NCBI GenBank assembly: GCA_947481575.1
Contig: CANKGV010000005.1
Span: forward strand, 59,462-123,461
Source of the DNA: Alphaproteobacteria bacterium
Lineage (GTDB): Bacteria; Pseudomonadota; Alphaproteobacteria; UBA2966; CAIVPW01
Reading direction: 5' to 3'
DNA length: 64,000 nucleotides
Below the pieces are notes generated by a model. The model was not told the origin of the DNA. It ran no database searches and worked only from the letters and a program-made list of their open reading frames with translations. Below, one piece after another: positions 52,284-64,000 of this stretch. A program made the position numbers and the translations under genes. Each line of letters starts with the position of its first letter. Position 1 is the stretch's first letter.

Positions 52284-52638
52284 CTAGGGTACCGGGCGAT
52301 TGTGGAAGTAGTCGGCCGTGATCCGGCCGCCGGCAAAGGTGCTTAGGAAGTAGGAAACCAGCACCAGCGGCACCCCCACCAAGCCAAACAGCGAAGCCGC
52401 CTGGGTGGTTGCCAGGCCGGCGACGATCGCCCCGGTGATCAGGCCCAGTGCCCACCCGGCAATGGAAGCAAATCCCCCGACTCGCTTGGCCTCAGCCGGA
52501 GTCAGCGGCAGCCCGGCGGCCGGAACGTGCTTCGGCGCGGCTGCGGCAGCCGGGGCAGCGTGAGCGTCCCCGGTGCGGCAGGAGGTGTATGTGAAGGCAC
52601 GCTTGCGTGCGCACTCGCCTTAGATTTTTCCATCGGTG
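52284..52638 (-). pseudogene. Small two-TM membrane protein with apparent frameshift
   Basis: ATG frame gives MEKSKASAHASVPSHTPPAAPGT...; the membrane part AAPKHVPAAGLPLTPAEAKRVGGFASIAGWALGLITGAIVAGLATTQAASLFGLVGVPLVLVSYFLSTFAGGRITADYFHNRPVP is in another frame with no start codon found. Confidence 0.5.
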
Positions 52639-52783
52639 ATCCCTTCGCGTGCCGCCAAGTCGGGGCACTCAGCCCATCGCGCCCAAACCACGCCCGAGGC
52701 GGCACGACGGGCCATTGTCCCACAGCAACGCGCTCGTGGGGTGTGACGCGTGTCACACTCCGGGAGTCACTCCCAACGAGAGG

Positions 52784-53026
52784 CCGTCGCTCATAACGCC
52801 GCCCTCGCGCCTCGTGTGGACGAACGAGGAAAGTGTCGACGGTGCCGTCTGCACGGTGATCTTCGAAAGCAAGGCCGGCAGGACGCTGGTCGTACTGCGC
52901 GACCTATATCCGTCGAAGGAAGCCCCTAACGCTGCCATCGCCTCGCGGGGCGCGGGCGGGATGAGCGAGGAGACGTTCGAGCAGCTGGATGCGCTGCTCG
53001 CCGCCTTGGGTGCGAACGCCGCCTAG
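52784..53026 (+). pseudogene. C-terminal fragment of an AHSA1/SRPBCC-type protein
   Basis: TPPSRLVWTNEESVDGAVCTVIFESKAGRTLVVLRDLYPSKEAPNAAIASRGAGGMSEETFEQLDALLAAL resembles the C-terminal half of AHSA1 proteins; no N-terminal half in this frame. Confidence 0.55.
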
Positions 53027-53044
53027 GTGCGCGTCAGGCCGAGC

Positions 53045-54217
53045 CTAGGAAATCTTAACGCAGCCGGCCGCGGCACGGGCCGCAGCACGGGCGGTATCCA
53101 TGTCGCCGTTGGGGGCAAGCGCCAAGGCCACGCCCATCCGGCGGCCGGGCCGCGTTGACGGTTTGCCAAAGATCCGCACATCGACGCTGGTGCCGGGCGA
53201 ATGCGGTTGGAGCGCGTCGCTCAATCCGGTGATTTCGAATGCTTCGGCGTGGCGGTCGGCCAGAATAACGGCCGAGGCCGCCGGGCCAAACTGCGTGATG
53301 GCCGGAATGGGCAGCCCCAAAATTGCGCGCGCGTGCAGGTCGAATTCGGTGAGGTTCTGAGAGATCAGCGTCACCATGCCCGTGTCGTGCGGTCGCGGCG
53401 ACAACTCGGAAAAGATGACGGTGTCGCTGACGACGAAGAATTCGACGCCGAACAGGCCGTAGCCACCGAGATTATCCACCACCTTGCGGGCCATGTCCTG
53501 CGCCGACGTGAGCGCTTTGGCGGACATGGCGGTCGGTTGCCACGATTCCTGATAATCGCCGCTCTCCTGGCGATGCCCGATCGGATCGCAGAAGAGTACG
53601 CCGTTCCGCGTGCGGATCGTCAGTAGCGTAATCTCATAGTCGAACGCGACGAACGCCTCGACGATGACGCGGGTGCGATCGCCGCGCATGCCGGCAACGG
53701 CGTAGTCCCACGCGGCGTCCACCTTATCGGCGTCGCGCACGGTGCTCTGGCCCTTGCCGGACGACGACATCACCGGTTTGACGACGCACGGCAGGCCGAC
53801 CTTGGCGACGGCGGCGCGCATTTCGTCCCGCGTCTCGGCGTACAGGTACTTCGAGGTCGGCAGGCCGAGCTCCTGTGCCGCGACCTCACGGATGCGGTCG
53901 CGATTCATCGTCATTTGCGTCGCCCGCGCGGACGGAACAACGTTGAACCCACGATCCTCGTAGTCCTTCAGCACTTCCGTGCGGATGGCCTCGATTTCGG
54001 GAACGATGAAGTCGGGCTTATGCTTCTCAATGACGGCGCCGAGTGCTGCGCCGTCGAGCATCGAGAAGACTTCGGCCGCGTCAGCGACCTGCATGGCCGG
54101 CGCAGCAGGGTAATTATCGCACGCGACGACCTGACATCCCAGCCGCTTGGCGGAGATGACAAACTCCCGGCCCAACTCGCCGGAGCCCAGAAGCAGAATT
54201 CTGGCAGTGGGGGTCAT
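53045..54217 (-). CDS. purT: Formate-dependent phosphoribosylglycinamide formyltransferase (ATP-grasp)
   Basis: ILLLGSGELGREFVISAKRLG...VVPSARATQMTMNRDRIRE...PCVVKPVMSSSGKGQSTV...GVEFFVVSDTVIFSELSPRPHDTGMVTL. Confidence 0.96.
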   Translation of the reverse strand: MTPTARILLLGSGELGREFVISAKRLGCQVVACDNYPAAPAMQVADAAEVFSMLDGAALGAVIEKHKPDFIVPEIEAIRTEVLKDYEDRGFNVVPSARATQMTMNRDRIREVAAQELGLPTSKYLYAETRDEMRAAVAKVGLPCVVKPVMSSSGKGQSTVRDADKVDAAWDYAVAGMRGDRTRVIVEAFVAFDYEITLLTIRTRNGVLFCDPIGHRQESGDYQESWQPTAMSAKALTSAQDMARKVVDNLGGYGLFGVEFFVVSDTVIFSELSPRPHDTGMVTLISQNLTEFDLHARAILGLPIPAITQFGPAASAVILADRHAEAFEITGLSDALQPHSPGTSVDVRIFGKPSTRPGRRMGVALALAPNGDMDTARAAARAAAGCVKIS

Positions 54218-54221
54218 GGGG

Positions 54222-55769
<1,548 letters not shown>

Positions 55770-55779
55770 GGTCGGCAAC

Positions 55780-58574
<2,795 letters not shown>

Positions 58575-59264
58575 CTAGGTTGCCGGTTCGCCTGAGACAG
58601 GGCGGTATCCGCGCGCGACCAGGTACATCTCGGCAGAATCCTGCCGGCTCGACTTTGGCTTGAACGCCTTTACCTCCCGGAACTTCCGCTTCAAGTCCTT
58701 CTCGAGATCAACGTCCGCACCGCTCCGCATCACTTTCACCACAAAGGCGCCGCCGGGTTTCAAGACGTCTTCCGCGGTGGCAAACGCGGACTCCGCCAAT
58801 GCCGCCGAACGCAGAAAATCCACGGAACGATGCCCCGTGGCCTGCGGCGCCATGTCACTCAACACAACGTCGGCGCCTTCGGGCAGGTGCTTGCGCAAGA
58901 CAGCCGTCGACTTGGCGTCGTGCAGGTCCATGACCAGGTCGGTCACGCCGCCGATCGGGTCAATAGGGGTGAGATCAGCCGCCACGACAATCCCGCCACG
59001 CGGCTCGCCCGCCTTGACCCGCAGTGCGGCAATCTGCGACCAGCCGCCCGGCGCGGCGCCGAGGTCGAGAATCGCCTTGCCGCCCATCAGCAGGCGAAAC
59101 TTGTCGTCGATTTCGATCAGTTTGAAGGCGGCCCGCGACCGATAGCCCTTATCCCGAGCCTCCGCCACAAATGGATCGCTGTGCTGGCGCTTCAGCCACC
59201 GTTGCGAGGAAGCCGTGCGCTGTGGCTTGGACGGACCGCTCTTACTCTTGCCACCGGTAGCCAC
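58575..59264 (-). CDS. rlmE: 23S rRNA 2'-O-methyltransferase RlmE (FtsJ)
   Basis: DPFVAEARDKGYRSRAAFKLIEIDDKFRLL...ILDLGAAPGGWSQIA...VVLSDMAPQATGHRSVD...VVKVMRSG; GTG start inferred. Confidence 0.95.
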   Translation of the reverse strand: MATGGKSKSGPSKPQRTASSQRWLKRQHSDPFVAEARDKGYRSRAAFKLIEIDDKFRLLMGGKAILDLGAAPGGWSQIAALRVKAGEPRGGIVVAADLTPIDPIGGVTDLVMDLHDAKSTAVLRKHLPEGADVVLSDMAPQATGHRSVDFLRSAALAESAFATAEDVLKPGGAFVVKVMRSGADVDLEKDLKRKFREVKAFKPKSSRQDSAEMYLVARGYRPVSGEPAT

Positions 59265-59266
59265 CG

Positions 59267-60355
59267 CTAGGCCGCCACGGGGCTCCCTACAACGGTGGAG
59301 GCCCCCATCAGGCGGCGCAAGATGCCTTCGCGCAGGCCGCGATCGGCCACCCGCACACGTTCTGCCTTCCAGGCGGAAAGGATCGCCTCCAGCGCTGCAC
59401 ACCCCGGCAACACCAGGTCGGCGCGACCGCGACGGATGCAGGGATGAGCCATGCGCTGCGCATAGGTCATGGCCGCCAATCCGCGCGTTACCGAAGCGAC
59501 GTCAGCGGAGGCGATCCAGGTGCCATCAACCCGCGTCCGGTCGTAACGCGGCAAGTCCATGAGCACCGCCGCCACGGTGGTGACGGTTCCGGAGATCCCC
59601 ACCATCTGTGCCGTCCCCGCGGCAAAGGCGCGGCTTGGCCGGTACTTCCGTTCGAACGCGTCGACGTGCTCGCCGACCTCAGCCACCATCGCTTTGTAGT
59701 CGTCCGCATTTGGCTCGCGGCCGCCGTGGTTCTCGGCCAGCGTGACAACACCGCACGGGATCGAAGTCCAGCCGATCATTTCCGGCTCGCGCCCCGCAGC
59801 AACCTTGGTCCAAATAATCTCTGTGCTGCCGCCACCGACATCGAATACCAGAGCATGTTCGCTGCACGGATCGAGCACCGGAACGCACCCGGCCAGCGCC
59901 AACCGCGCCTCTTCCTCGGGCGGAATGATGTCAAGCTCGATGCCGGTCTCGGCCCGCACGCGCTCGACGAATTCGGCAGCATTGCTAGCGCGGCGGCAGG
60001 CTTCGGTGGCGACGAATCGGCTGTGCGTGACGCCAGCAGCGCGGATCTTGTCGGCACACACCGCCAATGTGGACACCGTGCGCCGCATCGCCGCTTCGGA
60101 TAGGACACCACTTTGGGCGACACCCGCACCAAGCCGGACGATGCGTGAATACGCGTCCACCACGCGCAGGCCGTCTCCGGCGCGGCGGGCGATGAGCAAT
60201 CGACAGTTATTGGTGCCGAGGTCCACGGCGGCAAATGTCGGGTCCGGATCGTGCCGATCCAAGTCAACCAGCGGCCTCCCCGGTGGGCCAGCGTCCGCTT
60301 CCATGCCGCTCTCGGCCTCAGACGCCACGCCATTTCTCCCGGCAACCCCTGTCAT
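59267..60355 (-). CDS. Ppx/GppA family exopolyphosphatase
   Basis: FAAVDLGTNNCRLLIARR...RFVATEACRRASNAAEF...VFDVGGGSTEIIW...GISGTVTTVAA. Confidence 0.93.
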   Translation of the reverse strand: MTGVAGRNGVASEAESGMEADAGPPGRPLVDLDRHDPDPTFAAVDLGTNNCRLLIARRAGDGLRVVDAYSRIVRLGAGVAQSGVLSEAAMRRTVSTLAVCADKIRAAGVTHSRFVATEACRRASNAAEFVERVRAETGIELDIIPPEEEARLALAGCVPVLDPCSEHALVFDVGGGSTEIIWTKVAAGREPEMIGWTSIPCGVVTLAENHGGREPNADDYKAMVAEVGEHVDAFERKYRPSRAFAAGTAQMVGISGTVTTVAAVLMDLPRYDRTRVDGTWIASADVASVTRGLAAMTYAQRMAHPCIRRGRADLVLPGCAALEAILSAWKAERVRVADRGLREGILRRLMGASTVVGSPVAA

Positions 60356-60417
60356 AGGCGACTCTATCAGGTTCGCCGCACAGGTCGAATGGGGCACCAC
60401 AAACTGGGCCGCCTGCG

Positions 60418-60446
60418 TTGACATCCGAATACCGGAAACCTACCTT
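60418..60446 (+). promoter_or_regulatory. Candidate promoter for the tRNA gene
   Basis: TTGACA-N17-TACCTT ending about 15 bp before tRNA position 1; the -10 box is weak. Confidence 0.4.
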
Positions 60447-60460
60447 CCGCCCGCCCCTGC

Positions 60461-60534
60461 TGGGGGATAGTTTAACGGCAGAACTCTCGGCTCTGACCCG
60501 AGCGGTCTTGGTTCGAATCCAGGTCCCCCAGCCA
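60461..60534 (+). tRNA. tRNA-Gln(CTG)
   Basis: TGGGGGATAGTTTAACGGCAGAACTCTCGGCTCTGACCCGAGCGGTCTTGGTTCGAATCCAGGTCCCCCAGCCA: 7-bp acceptor stem, anticodon arm CTCGG-CTCTGAC-CCGAG, T-arm GGTTCGAATCC, encoded CCA. Confidence 0.95.
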
Positions 60535-60766
60535 CCTCCCGGCGCCAACTCTCCGCTGCGACGTCCCACCGGATGCCGTCAGCAGATCTCCGTGCGTCGC
60601 TCCAGCAGCGCCGGCCCGGACTCAATTTTTCGCATGCTGTACCGCGATCGCGTACCGGTGAACCTGGTGCTCGGCGTCGTGGCCGCACCGGCAGTGGCCC
60701 CAGCAACTCGCTTGACCGCCAACCGGGTCACCTGATCCATCCGGCCATAGGGGCCGTATGTAGGGT

Positions 60767-61327
60767 ATGAAGATCATGCACTGCCGGGGCCCACTCTGGC
60801 TGGTACTGCCCTGCCTTCTGCTGTTCATTGCGTCGGCACGCGCGGAGCCCCTACCCGCCGCGCTAGCCGAAGCGCTGCCCACGGCCGAGTTCCGGGGTAC
60901 CGCAACGGCCCGCTGGTTCGGCTTCGCTCTGTACGATGCAGAGTTCTGGGTGGACCGCGCGATGTCGGTTGGGGCCGTGGATTATTCGGTTCCGTTCGTG
61001 CTTCGCCTTCACTACGCCCGAGCCCTCCCCGGTCGTGCGATTGCCGATGTGTCGGGCCAGGAAATCGCCCGCCTTCAGGCCGTGACGCCCGAGCAGCTTG
61101 CGCAATGGCACGCACGCATGCTCGCTGCCTTTCCCGATGTGGAAGCTGGAACCGAACTTGCGGGAATGCACATTCCTGGGGTCGGGATGCGCCTGTTTCA
61201 CAACGGGGCCATCCGCGCCGACCTGCCGGGGGACGACTTCTCCCGCGCGTTCTTCGGCATCTGGTTTGACCCACGCACCCGCAACGCAGGGGTTCGCACC
61301 CTACTGCTTGCGACGCAGGCACCGTGA
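60767..61327 (+). CDS. Secreted chalcone isomerase-like domain protein
   Basis: Signal peptide; WFGFALYDAEFWV...FVLRLHYARALPGRAIADVSGQEI...AGMHIPGVGMRLFHNG...FSRAFFGIWFDPRTR. Confidence 0.8.
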   Translation: MKIMHCRGPLWLVLPCLLLFIASARAEPLPAALAEALPTAEFRGTATARWFGFALYDAEFWVDRAMSVGAVDYSVPFVLRLHYARALPGRAIADVSGQEIARLQAVTPEQLAQWHARMLAAFPDVEAGTELAGMHIPGVGMRLFHNGAIRADLPGDDFSRAFFGIWFDPRTRNAGVRTLLLATQAP

Positions 61328-62580
61328 CCGGCCTGTCGCGCGGCGCGCTGGCCGCCTATGCGGTCGTGGCGCTGCCGCTCGCGGCGGGCGCCCTGCCACT
61401 CTATATCCATGTCGCCAGCATCTATTCCGACTCGTTCGGCGCGCAGCTGGCGGCCATCGGCATTGCGCTGCTGGTGGCGCGCGCCGCCGACGCGCTCGTT
61501 GATCCCTGGCTCGGCATTCTGATCGACCGGCTGCGACGCCCGCGACTGGTCATCTTCACCGGCGTCAGTCTGCTCGCGCTTGGCCTCGTGCTGGTGTTCC
61601 ACCCGCCATGGCGGGGCACCGCTGGCATTGCGTGGCTGATGCTGTCGTTGTTGCCCGCCTACCTCGGGTATAGCAGCGCCACCATCGCGCACCTCGCCCT
61701 TGGCGCAACCTTCGGCGTCACCAGCGCCGATCGCGCCCGGGTTGCCGTGTGGCGCGAGGGGTTCGGCCTGGTGGGCATCCTGCTCGCCTCCGCGGCCCCG
61801 CAATTGATCGCGTCCGATGCGGCCGCCGCGCTCGCCCAAAGCTCGCTTGTGTTCGCGGTCCTAGCGCCCCTCGGCGTCGCCCTCGCCTTGTCGGCTGTGC
61901 CAACCAGCGACGGAGTAGCGCCCGCGGCGCGCCCGTCGTGGACCGACGCGCTGCGTCAATTCGCCCGCGCCCCCTTCGCACCGTTGCTCGCTGCGTTCGT
62001 CGTGAACGGCATCGCCAACGCGCTGCCCGCCACACTCGCCCTGCTGTTCGTCGCCGACGTCCTCGGTGCTCCGCAATTCGGCGCACAGTTCCTGCTGGCC
62101 TACTTCGCCGGCGGAGCGATCGGCCTGCCCGCCTGGCTGGCGCTCGCGCGCCGCCTGGGCAGTCGGCGCGCGTGGCAGCTGTCGATGCTGCTCGGCGCCG
62201 CGGCCTTCGTGGGTGCAACAGCCCTTGGCCCCGGAGACTTGCTCCCATTCCTGGCCGTGTGCGTCGCCAGCGGTCTGATGCTCGGCGGCGACCTTGCTTT
62301 GCCCGCCGCCCTGCTCACCGACGCCCTGCGCGAACGCGGGCACGAGGCCTCGGCGGCTAGCTACTTCGGCGTCTGGACCCTGGCCGCGAAGCTGACCTTG
62401 GCGGCCGCAGCGGGCATTGGTCTGCCGCTGGTCAGCGCACTTGGCTACGTGCCCGGCCAACCCGCCACCGGAGCGCCTCTGCAGCTTGCTTACTGCCTGA
62501 TCCCCTGCGCGCTCAAGGTCATCGCCGCCGGCCTGCTTCCCCTCACCGTTCGTCTCCGACCCCAAGGAGCGTTGCCATGA
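61324..62580 (+). CDS. MFS transporter
   Basis: About 12 hydrophobic segments; LPLYIHVASIYSDSFGAQLAAIGIALLVARAADALVDPWLGILIDRLRRPR. GTG start, 4-bp overlap with the upstream gene. Confidence 0.87.
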   Translation: MTGLSRGALAAYAVVALPLAAGALPLYIHVASIYSDSFGAQLAAIGIALLVARAADALVDPWLGILIDRLRRPRLVIFTGVSLLALGLVLVFHPPWRGTAGIAWLMLSLLPAYLGYSSATIAHLALGATFGVTSADRARVAVWREGFGLVGILLASAAPQLIASDAAAALAQSSLVFAVLAPLGVALALSAVPTSDGVAPAARPSWTDALRQFARAPFAPLLAAFVVNGIANALPATLALLFVADVLGAPQFGAQFLLAYFAGGAIGLPAWLALARRLGSRRAWQLSMLLGAAAFVGATALGPGDLLPFLAVCVASGLMLGGDLALPAALLTDALRERGHEASAASYFGVWTLAAKLTLAAAAGIGLPLVSALGYVPGQPATGAPLQLAYCLIPCALKVIAAGLLPLTVRLRPQGALP

Positions 62581-63110
62581 AGTACCCGCGCCTGCTCGCG
62601 TTGCTGACCGCGCCGATCCTCTTCCTTACCGGGTGCGCCGGCGTCTCGCCCGAGGTGTACGCCCCCGAAAAGCCCACGCTCGATCTTTACGAGTACTTCA
62701 ACGGCCGCGTCGACGCGTGGGGCTACTTTGCCGATCGCTCCGGCCAAGTCGTGCGCCGCTTCGCCGTGGCGATTGAAGGTTCGAAGCAAGGCGATGCGCT
62801 GGTCCTCGATGAGAACTTCACCTATTCGGACGGCACCACCTCGCGCCGCGTGTGGACCATTCACAAGTCCGATCCGCACACCTATACCGGCACCGCCGAC
62901 GACGTCTTAGGGACCGCGCACGGCCAAGCCTACGGGAATGCGCTGCGGTGGGTGTACCGCCTCGCGCTAGACGTTGACGGGCGCACCTACAACGTCGCTT
63001 TCGACGACTGGATGTACCTGCAGGATGAGCGCGTAATCCTGAACCACTCGGTCATGAGCAAGTTCGGATTCCGACTCGGCGAGGTGGTGCTGTCCTTCCG
63101 AAAGGCTTAG
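62577..63110 (+). CDS. DUF3833-like lipoprotein
   Basis: Lipobox LTGC; LDLYEYFNGRVDAWGYFADRSGQVVRRFAV...LDENFTYSDGTTSRRVWTI...DDWMYLQDERVILNHSVMSKFGFRLGEVVLSFRK. Confidence 0.82.
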   Translation: MKYPRLLALLTAPILFLTGCAGVSPEVYAPEKPTLDLYEYFNGRVDAWGYFADRSGQVVRRFAVAIEGSKQGDALVLDENFTYSDGTTSRRVWTIHKSDPHTYTGTADDVLGTAHGQAYGNALRWVYRLALDVDGRTYNVAFDDWMYLQDERVILNHSVMSKFGFRLGEVVLSFRKA

Positions 63111-63263
63111 GCCCCAGTGTGTTTGGCCCCCGGACGTGAATGGCAGCGCACTGCCGCACCATGACCGCCACCTGCGACTCAATCCTCTGAGGTAAGCGCC
63201 GCGGCGCCACGATAGCAGTGATCCGTTACAGGGGCGCATCCGAACAATCGGCTGTACCGCCAA

Positions 63264-63875
63264 GTGCACGCACACTCAGAACGTTGCCCGCACCTCGGCG
63301 CCGCGCTCAGCGGTGGCAGGGTCCGCGATGATCGACTTGTGTGTCCGTTCCACGGATTCGAATTCGATGCCGAGGGTCACCGCCAGCACATTCCCGCCAA
63401 CGGCAAGGAGGGCAAGGTCCCCAAGGGCATGGCTCTCAAGCCATTTCCGGTACGCGAACAACACGGGCTTGTGTGGTTGTGGCTTGGTATCGAGCGCGAG
63501 ATATACCCGGCTGTGCCATTCTTCCCCGAGCTAAGCGAAGGATGGCAGCACACCTCGATGATCGCGGATTGGCCGGTCCATTACACGCGCGCGATCGAGA
63601 ACCAACTGGACGTGGCGCACCTTCCGTTTGTGCATCGCACAACTATCGGCGCCGGGGAGCGCACTTTGGTCGAAGGTCCTTACGTGGAAGCAGATGAGAC
63701 GGCCGTCAACGTCCGGGTTACCAACAAGCGTGATGATGGGCGTCCGCCCCGGAGCATGATGGAGTTGGCGGCCGAGGCACAAGGGAAAGCTCCTAGCCTG
63801 AGCTTTCTGTTTCCCGCGCTGTGGCGCCTGAACATTAGCCCGAAGCTGAAGAGGGAATGTCCCGTTCGATGTTGA
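63264..63875 (+). pseudogene. Truncated Rieske-type aromatic-ring-hydroxylating oxygenase alpha subunit
   Basis: CPHLGAALSGGRVRDDRLVCPFHGFEFD (Rieske C-x-H ... C-x2-H) and ENQLDVAHLPFVHR (mononuclear Fe region); lacks a normal N-terminus and ends abruptly at LNISPKLK|RECPVRC. Confidence 0.8.
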
Positions 63876-64000
63876 AATAGGAAGGCAGGCGTTGCTCGCC
63901 TTGAGCCGATAGGCTCGGGGTGTCTATTCCACGAAAGGAAAGCAACGCCATGAAAGAATTTACCACGTCGGGGGCTCTGGTTCCGGCGGCAATTGTTGAA
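63853..64000 (+). mobile_element. Putative left end of an insertion sequence, truncated by window
   Basis: Oxygenase homology ends near GGGAATGTCCCG; followed by short noncoding DNA and a new ORF MKEFTTSGALVPAAIVE... at 63950 running off the window. Confidence 0.45.
63950..64000 (+). CDS. Start of an ORF, possibly transposase, partial
   Basis: GGAAAG Shine-Dalgarno-like sequence, then ATGAAAGAATTTACCACGTCG; open to the window end. Confidence 0.4.
   Translation, partial: MKEFTTSGALVPAAIVE

Noticed and set aside
50422-52287. 621-aa plus-strand ORF
   Set aside because: Spans antisense to bamB, yfgM-like, redoxin and rpsU, all convincing minus-strand genes.
60461-64000. Genomic island integrated at tRNA-Gln
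   Set aside because: No integrase and no repeated tRNA 3' end seen downstream within the window; accessory genes next to a tRNA are not enough.

Overview
This 64 kb, high-GC window is a dense chromosomal segment. Protein motifs and gene order suggest an alphaproteobacterium, but this was not tested with a search. Most of it is housekeeping: hemB, ilvA-like, motAB, bpt, bioY, parC-recO-era-rnc-lepB-acpS-pdxJ-rsh-rpoZ-folK, smpB-dapA, slt, gmk-yicC-mltG-fabF-acpP-fabG-fabD, rpsF-rpsR-rplI, dnaB-alr-mlaE-mlaF-radA-cvpA-purF, der-bamB, rpsU, purT-guaA-rsmB-guaB-rlmE-ppx and a tRNA-Gln(CTG). The most unusual content is: (1) two adjacent secreted SNase-like proteins whose four domains share an exact C-x8-C-x18-C-x14-C spacing, with nuclease-type residues apparently kept in only one domain, in a likely operon with a double-PDZ protein; (2) two near-identical palindromes upstream of rpsF; (3) tandem SET-domain paralogs; (4) C10/G8/C8 tracts that could form competing hairpins between a PLP decarboxylase and ilvA; (5) REP-like elements with compensatory stem changes; (6) a cyclopropane-fatty-acid synthase remnant with internal deletions; and (7) an accessory right end where a Rieske oxygenase is truncated next to a likely insertion sequence. 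All calls come from reading the translations and DNA; no database search was run.
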